Assembly: GCA_913777615.1 (NCBI GenBank)
Contig: CAJYTK010000015.1
Span: forward strand, 32,697 to 96,696
DNA from: an uncultured Agrobacterium sp.
GTDB taxonomy: Bacteria; Pseudomonadota; Alphaproteobacteria; Rhizobiales; Rhizobiaceae
DNA length: 64,000 nucleotides
Reading direction: 5' to 3'
In this document: positions 55,300 to 64,000 of the stretch, piece by piece
Layout of the letters: every line of letters starts with the position of its first letter
Position numbering within the stretch: the stretch's first letter is position 1
The notes under the pieces: model-generated
The model's database searches: none
What the model was told of the DNA's origin: nothing
What the model saw: the letters and a program-made list of their open reading frames with translations, nothing else
Made by a program: the position numbers and the translations under genes

Positions 55300-57381
55300 T
55301 TACTCTGCCGCAGCCTTGAAGTTGTTGCGGGCCAATGCGGAACATTCGGCCATTACGGCGGACGCTCTCGCAATCGGGTTCGTCAAATAGAAATCCTTAA
55401 CCGGCGTCACGAAGGCCGCCTTGTTAAGAGTGCCGGTCTTGCCGGACAACGCCGTCAGGTCGTGAACATTGCCCGCAGCAATCTCATCGGTATCCGCAAA
55501 GTGCGGGTGCGCGATGTAAAGCTGCGCACGCAGGCCGGACAGGCTGTCGAATGGCAGCTTCTTGCCGAGAACATCGGAAAGGGCACGCAGGATCGCCCAG
55601 TCTTCACGCGCTTCGCCAGGAGCAAAGCCTGCGCGGTTACCGAGCTGAACGCGGCCTTCTGTGTTGACCCAAATACCTGATTTTTCGGTATAGGCAGCAC
55701 CCGGCAGGATGACGTCGGCATTCATCGCGCCACTGTCACCATGCGAACCGATGTAGACGGTGAGCTTTGCGGCCTTGGCCGAAAGATCGAGTTCATCCGC
55801 ACCGAGCAGGAAGAGCACGTCGGAAGACGCAACGATGGAAGCGGCGTTTGCGGAGGTATCCGCAGGCACGAAGCCGAGATCGAGACCGCCGACGCGCGAG
55901 GCTGCAGTATGCAGAACCGAGAAGCCGTTCCAGCCTTCGGAAACTGCACCGATATTTCCGGCGAGCTTTGCAGCATCAGCCAGAATTGCTGCACCGTCTT
56001 CGCGTGTCAGAGCGCCTTGACCAACGATGATCATCGGGTTCTTGGCAGCCTTCAACTTCTCAACGAAGCTTCCTGAGCCATTAACCAGATCGGTCAGCGT
56101 ATCGGTGCCGGCACCCAGGTACTCGTACTCGTAACGCAGCTCGCCTGCTTCACCGATCACGCCGATCGGGAAGCCGCCACGGCGCCAGCGCTTGCGGATG
56201 CGAGCGTTGAGAACAGCCGCTTCGAAGCGGGGGTTTGAGCCGATGATCAGCAGCGCATCTGCCTTTTCGATGCCCTGGATCGTCGTATTGAAGATGTAGC
56301 TGGCACGTCCGTGCGACGGATGAAGCGCTGTACCATCCTGGCGGCAATCGATATTCGTCGAGCCGAGCGATGCGAGAAGCGACTTTAGCGCGAACATTTC
56401 TTCGACGGATGCAAGATCGCCAGCAATGGCGCCGATCTTTTCACCGGTGGTGGCCGAAACGGCAGCCTTGATCGCACCGAAGGCTTCACCCCAGGTGGCA
56501 GCCTGCAAACGGCCATCTTTACGGACGTAAGGACGATCGAGACGCTGTGTCTTCAGGCCGTCCCAGATGAAGCGGCTCTTGTCAGAAATCCACTCTTCAT
56601 TGATGGCTTCGTTGACGCGCGGCATAATGCGCATGACTTCACGGCCACGCGTGTCAACGCGAATTGCGGAGCCCAGAGCATCCATCACGTCGATGGTTTC
56701 GGTCTTGCCGAGCTCCCACGGACGGGCGGTGAAGGCGAAAGGCTTGGAGGTCAGAGCCCCAACTGGGCAGAGATCAACCACGTTGCCCTGCAGCTCGGAG
56801 GTCATTGCCTGCTCGAGATAGGTTGTGATTTCTGCATCCTCGCCACGACCGATCAGGCCGAGTTCGGAAATGCCGGCAACTTCCGTGGTGAAACGGACGC
56901 AGCGCGTGCAGTGGATGCAGCGGTTCATCACCGTCTTGACGAGCGGGCCGATATATTTGTCTTCAACCGCACGCTTGTTCTCAGAATAGCGCGAACCGGC
57001 AATGCCGAAGGCCATGGCCTGGTCCTGCAGGTCGCATTCGCCGCCCTGGTCGCAGATCGGGCAATCCAGCGGGTGGTTGATGAGCAGGAACTCCATCACA
57101 CCTTCGCGGGCCTTCTTGACCATCGGCGTGTTGGTAAACACTTCCGGCAACTCGCCGTTCGGGCCACCGCGAATATCGCGCACACCCATGGCGCAGGAAG
57201 CCGCAGGCTTGGGCGGTCCGCCCTTCACCTCGATCAGACACATGCGGCAGTTACCGGCTACCGACAAACGCTCATGAAAACAAAAGCGCGGAACTTCGGC
57301 GCCAGCCTCCTCGCACGCCTGAAGCAGCGTGAAATGATCCGGAACCTCGATCTCTTTACCGTCAACCTTGAGCTTTGCCAT
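55300..57381 (-). CDS. nuoG: NADH-quinone oxidoreductase subunit G
   Basis: A 693-residue subunit with iron-sulfur clusters. The 2Fe-2S region is CFHERLSVAGNCRMCLIEVKGGPPKPAASC, followed by the H-x-x-x-C-x-x-C-x-x-x-x-x-C motif and by CIHCTRCVRF for a 4Fe-4S cluster. The rest is the molybdopterin-oxidoreductase-like domain without a cofactor site. A 159 bp gap separates it from nuoF. Confidence 0.96.
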   Translation of the reverse strand: MAKLKVDGKEIEVPDHFTLLQACEEAGAEVPRFCFHERLSVAGNCRMCLIEVKGGPPKPAASCAMGVRDIRGGPNGELPEVFTNTPMVKKAREGVMEFLLINHPLDCPICDQGGECDLQDQAMAFGIAGSRYSENKRAVEDKYIGPLVKTVMNRCIHCTRCVRFTTEVAGISELGLIGRGEDAEITTYLEQAMTSELQGNVVDLCPVGALTSKPFAFTARPWELGKTETIDVMDALGSAIRVDTRGREVMRIMPRVNEAINEEWISDKSRFIWDGLKTQRLDRPYVRKDGRLQAATWGEAFGAIKAAVSATTGEKIGAIAGDLASVEEMFALKSLLASLGSTNIDCRQDGTALHPSHGRASYIFNTTIQGIEKADALLIIGSNPRFEAAVLNARIRKRWRRGGFPIGVIGEAGELRYEYEYLGAGTDTLTDLVNGSGSFVEKLKAAKNPMIIVGQGALTREDGAAILADAAKLAGNIGAVSEGWNGFSVLHTAASRVGGLDLGFVPADTSANAASIVASSDVLFLLGADELDLSAKAAKLTVYIGSHGDSGAMNADVILPGAAYTEKSGIWVNTEGRVQLGNRAGFAPGEAREDWAILRALSDVLGKKLPFDSLSGLRAQLYIAHPHFADTDEIAAGNVHDLTALSGKTGTLNKAAFVTPVKDFYLTNPIARASAVMAECSALARNNFKAAAE

Positions 57382-57540
57382 GGTTCTACTTACGTCCTGT
57401 TGCCTGTCCGTCCCGCCAAACAAGCGGTCCACGACAAATCCCGATCGCATCCTGCCGTATCGGTGAGATTCGACCGGATGCTTAAATGATTTGCGGGATC
57501 GGTGAAACCCGGTCCCATGCCTTGTCACGCGCGTTAAGCG

Positions 57541-58845
57541 TTATTCGGCAGCTTCCATTACAGCGCCGTCATCCATGGCCCTGTAAGTGTATTGGTCGAT
57601 GCGCTTTTCGATTTCCGGACGGAAATTGCGGATCAGCGCCTGAACCGGCCACGCGGCAGCATCGCCAAGCGCGCAGATGGTGTGGCCTTCGATCTGCTTG
57701 GTCACTTCGAACAGCATGTCGATTTCGCGCTTCTGCGCGTTGCCCTTAACCATACGCTCGAGAACGCGCCACATCCAGCCGGTGCCCTCGCGGCAAGGCG
57801 TGCATTGGCCACAGCTCTCATGCTTGAAGAAAGCCGCGATACGGGCAATCGCCTTGATGACGTCGGTGGACTTGTCCATGACGATCATGCCGCCGGTACC
57901 GAAGGACGACTTCACTTCGCGCATGCCGTCGAAGTCCATGATGGCGTCCTTCATGTCCTCACCGCGAACGATGGGGCAGGATGCGCCGCCAGGAATGACG
58001 CCGAGAAGATTGTCCCAACCGCCGCGAATGCCACCACAGTGACGCTCGATCAGTTCCTTGAAGGACAGACCCAGCGCATCTTCGAAGGTGCACGGACGCT
58101 CAACATGACCAGAGACCATGAACAGCTTGGTGCCGACGTTGTTCGGGCGGCCGATCGAAGAGAACCAGGACGCGCCACGACGCAGGATCGTCGGTGCAAC
58201 CGCAATCGATTCCACGTTGTTGACCGTGGTCGGGCAGCCATAGAGACCCATATTGGCCGGGAATGGCGGCTTCAGGCGCGGCTGGCCCTTCTTGCCTTCC
58301 AGGCTTTCGAGCAGAGCCGTTTCCTCGCCGCAGATATAGGCACCCGCGCCATGGTGAACGTAGATGTCGAAGTCCCAGCCATTCTTGTTGTTAGCGCCGA
58401 GCAGACCAGCGTCATAGCACTCATCGATTGCAGCCTGAAGCGCTTCGCGCTCACGCATATATTCGCCGCGCACATAAATGTAAGCGGTATGAGCACCCAT
58501 GGCGAAACCAGCAATCACGCAGCCTTCGATCAGCGTATGCGGATCGTGGCGCAGAATTTCGCGGTCCTTGCAGGTACCGGGCTCGGACTCATCGGCATTG
58601 ACGACGAGGTAATGCGGGCGGCCATCGCTTTCCTTCGGCATGAAGGACCACTTCAGGCCGGTTGGGAAGCCTGCACCACCACGACCACGAAGACCGGACG
58701 CCTTCATCTCGTTGATGATCCAGTCACGGCCCTTTTCGATGATCTGCTTGGTGCCGTCCCAGTGGCCACGTGCCATGTTGCCCTTGAGCGACTTGTCCTT
58801 GAGGCCGTAGAGATTGGTAAAGATACGATCTTGATCTTTCAGCAT
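57541..58845 (-). CDS. nuoF: NADH-quinone oxidoreductase subunit F
   Basis: A 434-residue subunit that oxidises NADH. It holds FMN ([16 protein letters not shown] region), the NADH site ([25 protein letters not shown]) and a 4Fe-4S cluster ([12 protein letters not shown] with a distant Cys). Confidence 0.97.
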   Translation of the reverse strand: MLKDQDRIFTNLYGLKDKSLKGNMARGHWDGTKQIIEKGRDWIINEMKASGLRGRGGAGFPTGLKWSFMPKESDGRPHYLVVNADESEPGTCKDREILRHDPHTLIEGCVIAGFAMGAHTAYIYVRGEYMREREALQAAIDECYDAGLLGANNKNGWDFDIYVHHGAGAYICGEETALLESLEGKKGQPRLKPPFPANMGLYGCPTTVNNVESIAVAPTILRRGASWFSSIGRPNNVGTKLFMVSGHVERPCTFEDALGLSFKELIERHCGGIRGGWDNLLGVIPGGASCPIVRGEDMKDAIMDFDGMREVKSSFGTGGMIVMDKSTDVIKAIARIAAFFKHESCGQCTPCREGTGWMWRVLERMVKGNAQKREIDMLFEVTKQIEGHTICALGDAAAWPVQALIRNFRPEIEKRIDQYTYRAMDDGAVMEAAE

Positions 58846-58856
58846 GGTTCAACCTC

Positions 58857-59669
58857 TCACTGCGACTTCTTGGCATCGCTGTTGGTATCGGCAGCCTTGG
58901 CATTTTCTGCTGCAGCCTTCGGCTCCGTCGCCGGCGTCTTCAGCTTCGGATCGGTTTCCGGTGTATCCGTCTTCGGCTTTGCAGCGTTGGAAGGCGGCGT
59001 CTGCGCAGCATCTGCTGCAGGCTCTTCTTTCTTGTCGAGATTGGAGCGATCCGGCTTTGTTTCTTCCGTCAACGTCGTCAGCGGACCGACAGGTGCAGAC
59101 AGATGACGATCGATCTGAGGACCGGGCGTGATCGTATCACCCTTGTCTGCTTCGAAAGCATCGATGATCTCTTCCAGGCGCTCAGGCGTCAGATCCTCGT
59201 AAGCATCCTTGAAAATGATGACCATAGGCGCATTCACACAGGCGCCCTGACATTCAACCTCTTCCCAAGAGAGCGTGCCGCTTTCGTTGGTATGCAGCGG
59301 ATCGTGATGGATCTTGTGGCGGCAGACATCCATCAGCGCTTCAGAGCCACGCAGCATGCATGGCGTCGTGCCGCAGACCTGGATGTGAGCCTTGGTGCCC
59401 ACTGGCTTGATCTGGAACTGCGTATAGAAAGTCGCAACTTCGAGAACGCGGATATAGGCCATATCCAGCATCTCGGCGATCTTCTCGATGGCGGCGCGGG
59501 TGACCCAGCCGTCTTGCTCCTGGGCGCGCATCAGCAGCGGGATGACCGCGGACTGCTGTCGTCCTTCCGGATATTTCTTGATCGTCTTTTCCGCCCACAC
59601 CGTATTGTCCGCATTGAATGCGAAGCTTGCGGGCTGGAACTGATCTTCGGCTAGTCGACGAACGGACAT
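58857..59669 (-). CDS. nuoE: NADH-quinone oxidoreductase subunit E, with long C-terminal tail
   Basis: A 270-residue protein. The thioredoxin-like core (about 1-190) binds a 2Fe-2S cluster through Cys99, Cys104, Cys140 and Cys144 (VCGTTPCML and ECQGACVNAP). Residues from about 190 are a low-complexity tail rich in Pro, Lys, Ala, Thr and Glu, longer than in E. coli. Confidence 0.96.
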   Translation of the reverse strand: MSVRRLAEDQFQPASFAFNADNTVWAEKTIKKYPEGRQQSAVIPLLMRAQEQDGWVTRAAIEKIAEMLDMAYIRVLEVATFYTQFQIKPVGTKAHIQVCGTTPCMLRGSEALMDVCRHKIHHDPLHTNESGTLSWEEVECQGACVNAPMVIIFKDAYEDLTPERLEEIIDAFEADKGDTITPGPQIDRHLSAPVGPLTTLTEETKPDRSNLDKKEEPAADAAQTPPSNAAKPKTDTPETDPKLKTPATEPKAAAENAKAADTNSDAKKSQ

Positions 59670-59685
59670 ACTTCCTCACGCCTCA

Positions 59686-59940
59686 TCAATTTAACGATTC
59701 ACACCGCGATCTCGCCACCGTGACGAACTCGCAAGCGTAAGCCGCTTTGTCTTTTTGCATAAACACAATGAATTTGCTGCCGTTTGGGAGCGAAGACTTA
59801 ATCTCGTACCCCAAATCCAGCAGCTGCTTGATCGTCGAACTGCCGCCGCTTCCACCCGACGACACGTCGCTCGTCGCCGTCTGGGCGAAGAGCGGTGTCG
59901 TGGCGGCAAGCAAAGCCGATATGGCCAGCGGCAGACGCAT
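59686..59940 (-). CDS. Small exported protein inside the nuo operon
   Basis: An 84-residue protein with a signal peptide ([19 protein letters not shown], cleavage near residue 19), a Gly/Ser-rich linker, and a core DLGYEIKSSLPNGSKFIVFMQKDKAAYACEFVTV with two cysteines near the end. I recognise no family. Its ATG shares one base with the nuoD stop (TGATG), and nuoE follows after 16 bp, so it is translated with the complex I genes. Confidence 0.8.
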   Translation of the reverse strand: MRLPLAISALLAATTPLFAQTATSDVSSGGSGGSSTIKQLLDLGYEIKSSLPNGSKFIVFMQKDKAAYACEFVTVARSRCESLN

Positions 59941-61130
59941 CAGCGGTCGACCTCCCCGAACACGATGTCGAGAGAGCCAAGAACAGCGGTCACGTCAGCG
60001 AGCTGATGACCCTTGCAGAGGAAGTCCATCGCCTGCAGGTGGGCATAGCCCGGAGCGCGGATCTTGCAGCGGTAGGGCTTGTTGGTGCCATCTGCCACAA
60101 CATAGACGCCGAACTCGCCCTTGGGCGCTTCGACGGCCGCATACACTTCGCCAGCCGGTACGTGGTAGCCCTCGGTGTAGAGCTTGAAGTGGTGGATCAG
60201 CGCTTCCATCGAGCGCTTCATCTCACCGCGCTTCGGTGGAACAACCTTGCCATCCAGCGCCGAGACCGCACCGATGCGATGCTTGCCCGACAGAAGCTCG
60301 ACGCACTGCTTCATGATCTTCACCGATTCGCGCATTTCCTGCATGCGGATCAGATATCGGTCGTAGCAGTCGCCATGCTTGCCGACCGGAATATCAAATT
60401 CGAGATCGGAATAGCATTCGTACGGCTGCGCGCGGCGCAGATCCCAGGCAGCGCCCGAACCGCGAACCATCACGCCTGTAAAGCCCCAGGCAAACGCATC
60501 TTCCAGCGACACAACGCCGATATCGACGTTACGCTGCTTGTAGATGCGGTTGTCGGTCAGAAGGCCTTCGATATTGTCGAGAACGGTGATGAACGGATCG
60601 CACCACTTGCCGATATCATCGACCAGTTCCGGTGGAATGTCCTGGTGGACACCGCCGGGACGGAAATAGGCGGCGTGCATGCGTGCGCCGCAGGCGCGCT
60701 CATAAAACACCATCAGCTTTTCGCGCTCTTCGAAGCCCCAGACCGGCGGCGTCATGGCGCCTACGTCCATGGCCTGCGTCGTGACGTTCATGATGTGCGA
60801 CAGGATGCGGCCGATTTCCGAGTAGAGAACGCGGATCAACTGGCCGCGCATCGGGATTTCAAGCCCGAGCAGCCGTTCGACAGCAAGCGCAAAGGCGTGT
60901 TCCTGGTTCATCGGCGCGACATAGTCGAGACGGTCGAAGTATGGGACAGCCTGAAGATAGGTCTTGGCTTCGATCAGCTTTTCCGTGCCGCGATGAAGCA
61001 AGCCAATATGCGGATCGACGCGCTCGACGATTTCGCCATCGAGTTCCAGAACCAGACGCAGCACACCGTGCGCGGATGGATGTTCCGGACCGAAGTTGAT
61101 CGTAAAATTGCGAACGTTATGTTCAGTCAT
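59940..61130 (-). CDS. nuoD: NADH-quinone oxidoreductase subunit D
   Basis: A 396-residue 49-kDa-type subunit that lines the quinone site. It shows [22 protein letters not shown] (with the conserved histidines), [12 protein letters not shown] and [21 protein letters not shown]. It is separate from nuoC, not fused. Its ATG overlaps the GFA-protein stop by one base. Confidence 0.97.
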   Translation of the reverse strand: MTEHNVRNFTINFGPEHPSAHGVLRLVLELDGEIVERVDPHIGLLHRGTEKLIEAKTYLQAVPYFDRLDYVAPMNQEHAFALAVERLLGLEIPMRGQLIRVLYSEIGRILSHIMNVTTQAMDVGAMTPPVWGFEEREKLMVFYERACGARMHAAYFRPGGVHQDIPPELVDDIGKWCDPFITVLDNIEGLLTDNRIYKQRNVDIGVVSLEDAFAWGFTGVMVRGSGAAWDLRRAQPYECYSDLEFDIPVGKHGDCYDRYLIRMQEMRESVKIMKQCVELLSGKHRIGAVSALDGKVVPPKRGEMKRSMEALIHHFKLYTEGYHVPAGEVYAAVEAPKGEFGVYVVADGTNKPYRCKIRAPGYAHLQAMDFLCKGHQLADVTAVLGSLDIVFGEVDR

Positions 61131-61561
61131 CAGTGTTGCTCCGCCGACGTGATCATGGCGATGAATTCGGGGCCGGTCATGGTTTTGGTGGCCTCGGCGA
61201 ACGAATAGCTTGTCGGCTTTTCGTCAATGAAAATCTGCGATGCCAGCGTGAAGCTGGACGGGTCGTTGAAGAGCTGAGCAGAAACGGCAAAATGCGCGCC
61301 ATCCTTGGAGCGCCACATCACCGTGCTGCCGCACGTCTTGCAGAAGCAGCGCTCACCCCATTCGGAGGACGAATACACGCCGAGCGCGGCTGCGTTCTCA
61401 ACCGATACGGACTGGCATTCAACAGCGAGGAAAACACCGCCGGACCAGCGACGGCACATGGAGCAATGGCACGCCCCCATTTCCCGGGCGCCGATCGTCG
61501 CTTCAACGCGAACGGCGCCGCAAAGACATTGTCCCTGCTCTGTGGAAATCGCTTCGCTCAT
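61130..61561 (-). CDS. GFA-family (glutathione-dependent formaldehyde-activating-like) zinc protein
   Basis: A 143-residue protein with three cysteine pairs, [18 protein letters not shown] and [13 protein letters not shown], the zinc layout of the GFA/CENP-V family. The biological role of most members is unknown. It sits between nuoC and nuoD with four- and one-base overlaps, so it is translated as part of the nuo operon. Confidence 0.92.
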   Translation of the reverse strand: MSEAISTEQGQCLCGAVRVEATIGAREMGACHCSMCRRWSGGVFLAVECQSVSVENAAALGVYSSSEWGERCFCKTCGSTVMWRSKDGAHFAVSAQLFNDPSSFTLASQIFIDEKPTSYSFAEATKTMTGPEFIAMITSAEQH

Positions 61562-62160
61562 TGCTTGGCCTTTTCATCGCCCGGAAGAACGTAATCCGTC
61601 CCTTCCCAAGGCGAGAGGAAGTCGAAGCTGCGGAATTCCTGCTTCAACTCCACGGGCTCGTAAAGAACCCGTTTCTGGACGTCATCGTAGCGCACTTCCA
61701 CAAAACCGGTGAGCGGAAAATCCTTGCGCAACGGATGACCTTCGAAGCCGTAATCTGTGAGGATACGACGAAGATCGGAATGGCCTTCGAATGGAATGCC
61801 ATACATGTCCCAGGCTTCGCGCTCGAACCACTCGGCGCCATAGAATACAGACGTCGCAGACGGAACGGCCTCGTCTTCCGCCGCTTGAAGCTTGATGCGA
61901 ACACGCAGGTTCTGGCGAGGAGACAGCAGGTGATAGACAACATCGAAGCGCTTTTCGCGCTGCGGCCAGTCAACGCCGCAAATGTCGATGATGTTGACAA
62001 AACTGCACTGCACGTCGTCGCGCAGGAAGGTCAGAAGCGCGATGATGCTTTCCGGTGTCGTGTTCAGCGTCAACTCGCCGTAAGCGATGGCATGCGACTC
62101 AATAAGAGAGCCGCGCGCTTCCTGCACATAGGCCGCGAAATCATTAAGAGCTTCGCTCAT
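61558..62160 (-). CDS. nuoC: NADH-quinone oxidoreductase subunit C
   Basis: A 200-residue subunit of the peripheral arm. It has [27 protein letters not shown], the NuoC signature [42 protein letters not shown], and the C-terminal PVELKQEFR. Its stop overlaps the GFA-family start (ATGA). Confidence 0.97.
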   Translation of the reverse strand: MSEALNDFAAYVQEARGSLIESHAIAYGELTLNTTPESIIALLTFLRDDVQCSFVNIIDICGVDWPQREKRFDVVYHLLSPRQNLRVRIKLQAAEDEAVPSATSVFYGAEWFEREAWDMYGIPFEGHSDLRRILTDYGFEGHPLRKDFPLTGFVEVRYDDVQKRVLYEPVELKQEFRSFDFLSPWEGTDYVLPGDEKAKQ

Positions 62161-62177
62161 TCTTCAGTCCTCTGCCC

Positions 62178-62762
62178 TTAACGCTCGATCGTGCCTGTGC
62201 GGCGGATTTTCTTCTGCAGCAGAAGCACGCCGTAAAGCAACGCTTCGGCCGTGGGGGGACAGCCTGGCACATAAATGTCGACTGGCACGACACGGTCGCA
62301 ACCGCGAACGACGGCGTAGGAATAGTGATAATACCCGCCGCCATTGGCACAGGAGCCCATGGAGATGACGTAACGCGGCTCCGGCATCTGGTCATAGACC
62401 TTGCGAAGTGCTGGCGCCATCTTGTTGGTGAGCGTGCCGGCAACGATCATCACGTCCGACTGCCGCGGTGAAGCGCGCGGGGCAACGCCGAAGCGCTCCA
62501 TGTCGTAACGCGGACCGGACGCCTGCATGAGACCTTCGACGGCGCAGCAGGCAAGACCGAACTGCATCCACATCAGCGAGCCGGTGCGCGCCCAGGTGAT
62601 GAGCTCGTCGGTCGAGGTGACGAGAAAGCCCTTGTCGGCCAGCTCGTCATTGATTTCGCTGAAATAGGCGTCGTCGCTACCAACCGGTTTGCCGGTGGCT
62701 GGATCGATAATGCCCTTGGGCTTTTGCGCGATAAGCGTCGAGTCGTTTTGAACTACGCCCAT
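62178..62762 (-). CDS. nuoB: NADH-quinone oxidoreductase subunit B
   Basis: A 194-residue subunit binding the N2 4Fe-4S cluster, the last electron carrier before quinone. The adjacent cysteine pair is in [11 protein letters not shown], and the others are in MGSCANGGG and [10 protein letters not shown]. It starts inside the nuoA stop region (10 bp overlap). Confidence 0.97.
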   Translation of the reverse strand: MGVVQNDSTLIAQKPKGIIDPATGKPVGSDDAYFSEINDELADKGFLVTSTDELITWARTGSLMWMQFGLACCAVEGLMQASGPRYDMERFGVAPRASPRQSDVMIVAGTLTNKMAPALRKVYDQMPEPRYVISMGSCANGGGYYHYSYAVVRGCDRVVPVDIYVPGCPPTAEALLYGVLLLQKKIRRTGTIER

Positions 62763-63118
62763 TCCAGCGCTCCCTTCTTCCATTCATAGATGAAGCCGAT
62801 GGTCAGAACGGCCAGAAACACCATCATGGACCAAAAGCCGAACCAGCCGAGTTCACCGAAGGACACAGCCCAAGGGAAGAGGAATGCGACTTCAAGGTCG
62901 AAGATGATGAAAAGGATCGAAACGAGATAGAATCGAATGTCGAACTTCATGCGCGCATCGTCGAACGCGTTGAAACCGCACTCGAATGCGGAAAGCTTCT
63001 CAGGATCGGGATTCTTGTAAGCAACCGCGAAAGGCGCGATCAACAGCGCCAGGCCGATGACGAGTGCGATACCGATAAAGATTGCGATTGGAATATAGGA
63101 ACTGAGGAGTTCAGTCAT
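62753..63118 (-). CDS. nuoA: NADH-quinone oxidoreductase subunit A
   Basis: A 121-residue membrane subunit with three helices. The conserved loop [46 protein letters not shown] carries the quinone-site cysteine. AAGGAAGAG precedes the ATG at 63118. It is the first gene of the nuo operon. Confidence 0.97.
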   Translation of the reverse strand: MTELLSSYIPIAIFIGIALVIGLALLIAPFAVAYKNPDPEKLSAFECGFNAFDDARMKFDIRFYLVSILFIIFDLEVAFLFPWAVSFGELGWFGFWSMMVFLAVLTIGFIYEWKKGALEWA

Positions 63119-63539
63119 TGTCTCTTCCTTGCCCGACCGAGTGTCGGACACCCATTTGGAACCGACGTTCCGCAGGGCCGAATTGTGTTGCAACGCCGCA
63201 GTGGTTAGCGCAGCCGCGCCATCTCTGCAAGGGTTTAAGCACCTTTTCGCGCCAATCCCGCCACGGATTAGACACCGTCGCGTCAAACAGCTGGTGCATC
63301 GATCATCCGAAGTATAGCTAAATACTTAAGAAACATCGACAAAAATCGTTTGAAAGACGCTTTTAAAAAGTCACGTAATTTTGCGCCCTCCGGTAACGTT
63401 TTATGACATCGAAGAGGCATTGGAACTGGACTTTCAGAAGCAACAATGCGACGGCTCCATGGGAGCGAGATCCGATCGATCTCGCAGCGCAAACCGCCGT
63501 CTCCAAGATACAACTCAGGCTATTGGAGGTATATAAAAA
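63119..63539. other. Upstream region of the nuo operon
   Basis: About 420 bp without a gene. One possible -10 (TATACT on the minus strand, 63316-63311) and another weaker promoter (TTGCAG...TAACCA near 63230-63200) could start the nuo transcript. A perfect inverted repeat, GCGAGATC with GATCTCGC around five bases, lies at 63466-63486, beyond the tRNA-Asp 3' end. Confidence 0.45.
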
Positions 63540-63616
63540 TGGCGCGAGTGACGGGGCTCGAACCCGCGACCTCCGGCGTGACAGGCCGGCACTCTAACCG
63601 ACTGAGCTACACCCGC
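63540..63616 (-). tRNA. tRNA-Asp (anticodon GTC)
   Basis: A 77-base cloverleaf. The 7 bp acceptor stem pairs GCGGGTG with CACTCGC, the D arm has TAGCTCAGTCGGTTAGA, the anticodon loop reads CTGTCAC with anticodon GTC, and the T arm has GGTTCGA. G73 and an encoded CCA end the gene, followed by a T-rich stretch. Confidence 0.97.
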
Positions 63617-63682
63617 GCATTTCTTGGTGAACCGCTAGGCGGTCCGCCGTTCCGAAGCGGCAGCGCCGTTTCGATGAGCGGC

Positions 63683-63711
63683 TAACTACGGGGTTCCCTC
63701 TGGAGTGTCAA
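63683..63711 (-). promoter_or_regulatory. tRNA-Asp promoter
   Basis: On the minus strand TTGACA (63711-63706) and TAGTTA (63688-63683) are separated by 17 bases, giving a start about 60 bases before the mature tRNA. Confidence 0.65.
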
Positions 63712-64000
63712 GCGCGATGAAAGACAAAATCGTGACATTTTTCGAGACAGCCGCGCAAAGCCCTGAGAAGCAAGGAAACCGCCTCGAACTTTTTTCGTGC
63801 GCCGATCGCCTCCAAAGTGGGGTCATCGGTTCCCGACCATAGTTTCAATGGCTTACCGGCCCCATCCAAAGCCGGAATCGATGCGTTGCCATAAGAGAGT
63901 CGCCGAATCCGCCGGTCCGGCGCGGTGAAAAAGGCGCGGTCGGCCGCACTTATCCACAGTCTCGGGCGCGGAACGCCGCATTCCCGGGGCTTCTGTCAAA
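63712..64000. other. Right-edge region without an assigned gene
   Basis: No convincing gene. On the minus strand a frame is open from 63995 to a stop at 63708, but it has no ATG and no family I recognise. A perfect DnaA-type 9-mer TTATCCACA lies at 63950-63958. The region may belong to a gene or leader beyond the window. Confidence 0.4.

Noticed and set aside
53977-55680. A 567-codon open frame antisense to nuoI, nuoH and part of nuoG
   Set aside because: Opposite conserved genes, with highly charged low-complexity translation; no support as a gene.
63717-63842. A 41-codon plus-strand ORF upstream of tRNA-Asp
   Set aside because: The GGAG before it is 11 bases away and the protein has no recognisable features; probably chance.
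63950-63958. A perfect DnaA box near the right edge
   Set aside because: A single 9-base match with no companion boxes is expected by chance in a genome of this size; I mention it only in the edge region.
63708-63995. Minus-strand open frame of about 96 codons at the right edge
   Set aside because: It has no ATG, overlaps the tRNA-Asp promoter and matches no family I recognise; it could be the end of a gene outside the window but cannot be supported.

Overview
This 64 kb window is an ordinary, densely packed stretch of core chromosome from an alphaproteobacterium of the order Hyphomicrobiales, most likely the family Rhizobiaceae (Agrobacterium/Rhizobium-like). The evidence is the gene content and order: accBC-aat-DUF2155-NDUFA12, pyrB plus a degenerate pyrC, divK-pleD, the complete nuoA-N cluster with a following birA-rnj, and CtrA-, LexA- and EcfG-type sites that fit the alphaproteobacterial consensus. 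The genus is an inference. I see no prophage, insertion sequence, CRISPR array or plasmid gene.

Layout. 1-580: 5' part of an aminotransferase gene (minus). 738-4568 (plus): DsbA-family protein, aroQ, accB, accC, aat. 4606-10809: DUF2155 protein, complex I accessory protein NDUFA12, two GNAT acetyltransferases, gatB, a DUF1294 membrane protein, a GNAT, a YjhX-family protein, an SRPBCC protein and another GNAT, which overlaps the end of gatA. 10800-13456: gatA, gatC and a UPF0173 hydrolase (minus). 13537-16378: phnA-like gene, ruvX, a small membrane-protein pair, a TetR regulator and a GNAT. 16378-18030: aidB-like acyl-CoA dehydrogenase. 18160-30155 (plus): pyrB, degenerate pyrC, plsY, dprA, topA, rnr, DUF983, NUDIX, MFS, rpmG. 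30736-32493: divK-pleD (minus). 32623-36124 (plus): DUF3572, dinB, an L,D-transpeptidase and a small exported protein. 36167-43424 (minus): dnaE1, a 28-residue SOS-type membrane peptide, lolD, lolC/E, proS. 43425-44022: intergenic region with two intrinsic terminators and a probable sRNA. 44023-63118 (minus): DUF1467, methylmalonyl-CoA epimerase, RNase J, birA and nuoN-A. 63540-63616: tRNA-Asp.

How the genes fit together. GatA, GatB and GatC form the tRNA-dependent amidotransferase. AccB and AccC start fatty-acid synthesis and need the biotin that BirA attaches. Fourteen Nuo proteins, plus NDUFA12 elsewhere in the window, make respiratory complex I. LolC/E and LolD extract lipoproteins from the inner membrane. 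DivK and PleD belong to the CtrA cell-cycle circuit, and one intergenic region (14781-14982) carries a full CtrA box and a DnaA box.

The most interesting non-standard signals are: (1) a 28-codon single-membrane-span ORF (39782-39868) with a strong ribosome site and an exact alphaproteobacterial LexA box, upstream of dnaE1, which resembles Caulobacter SidA in size and regulation; (2) an EcfG-type stress promoter (35773-35798) in front of a small exported protein; (3) a CtrA/DnaA-box region that may drive an undescribed pair of small membrane proteins; (4) one, perhaps two, small RNAs between proS and the DUF1467 gene; (5) a structured leader in front of RNase J; (6) an unexplained 530 bp region after rpmG. 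All were found by reading the sequence; none has been confirmed by a database search.
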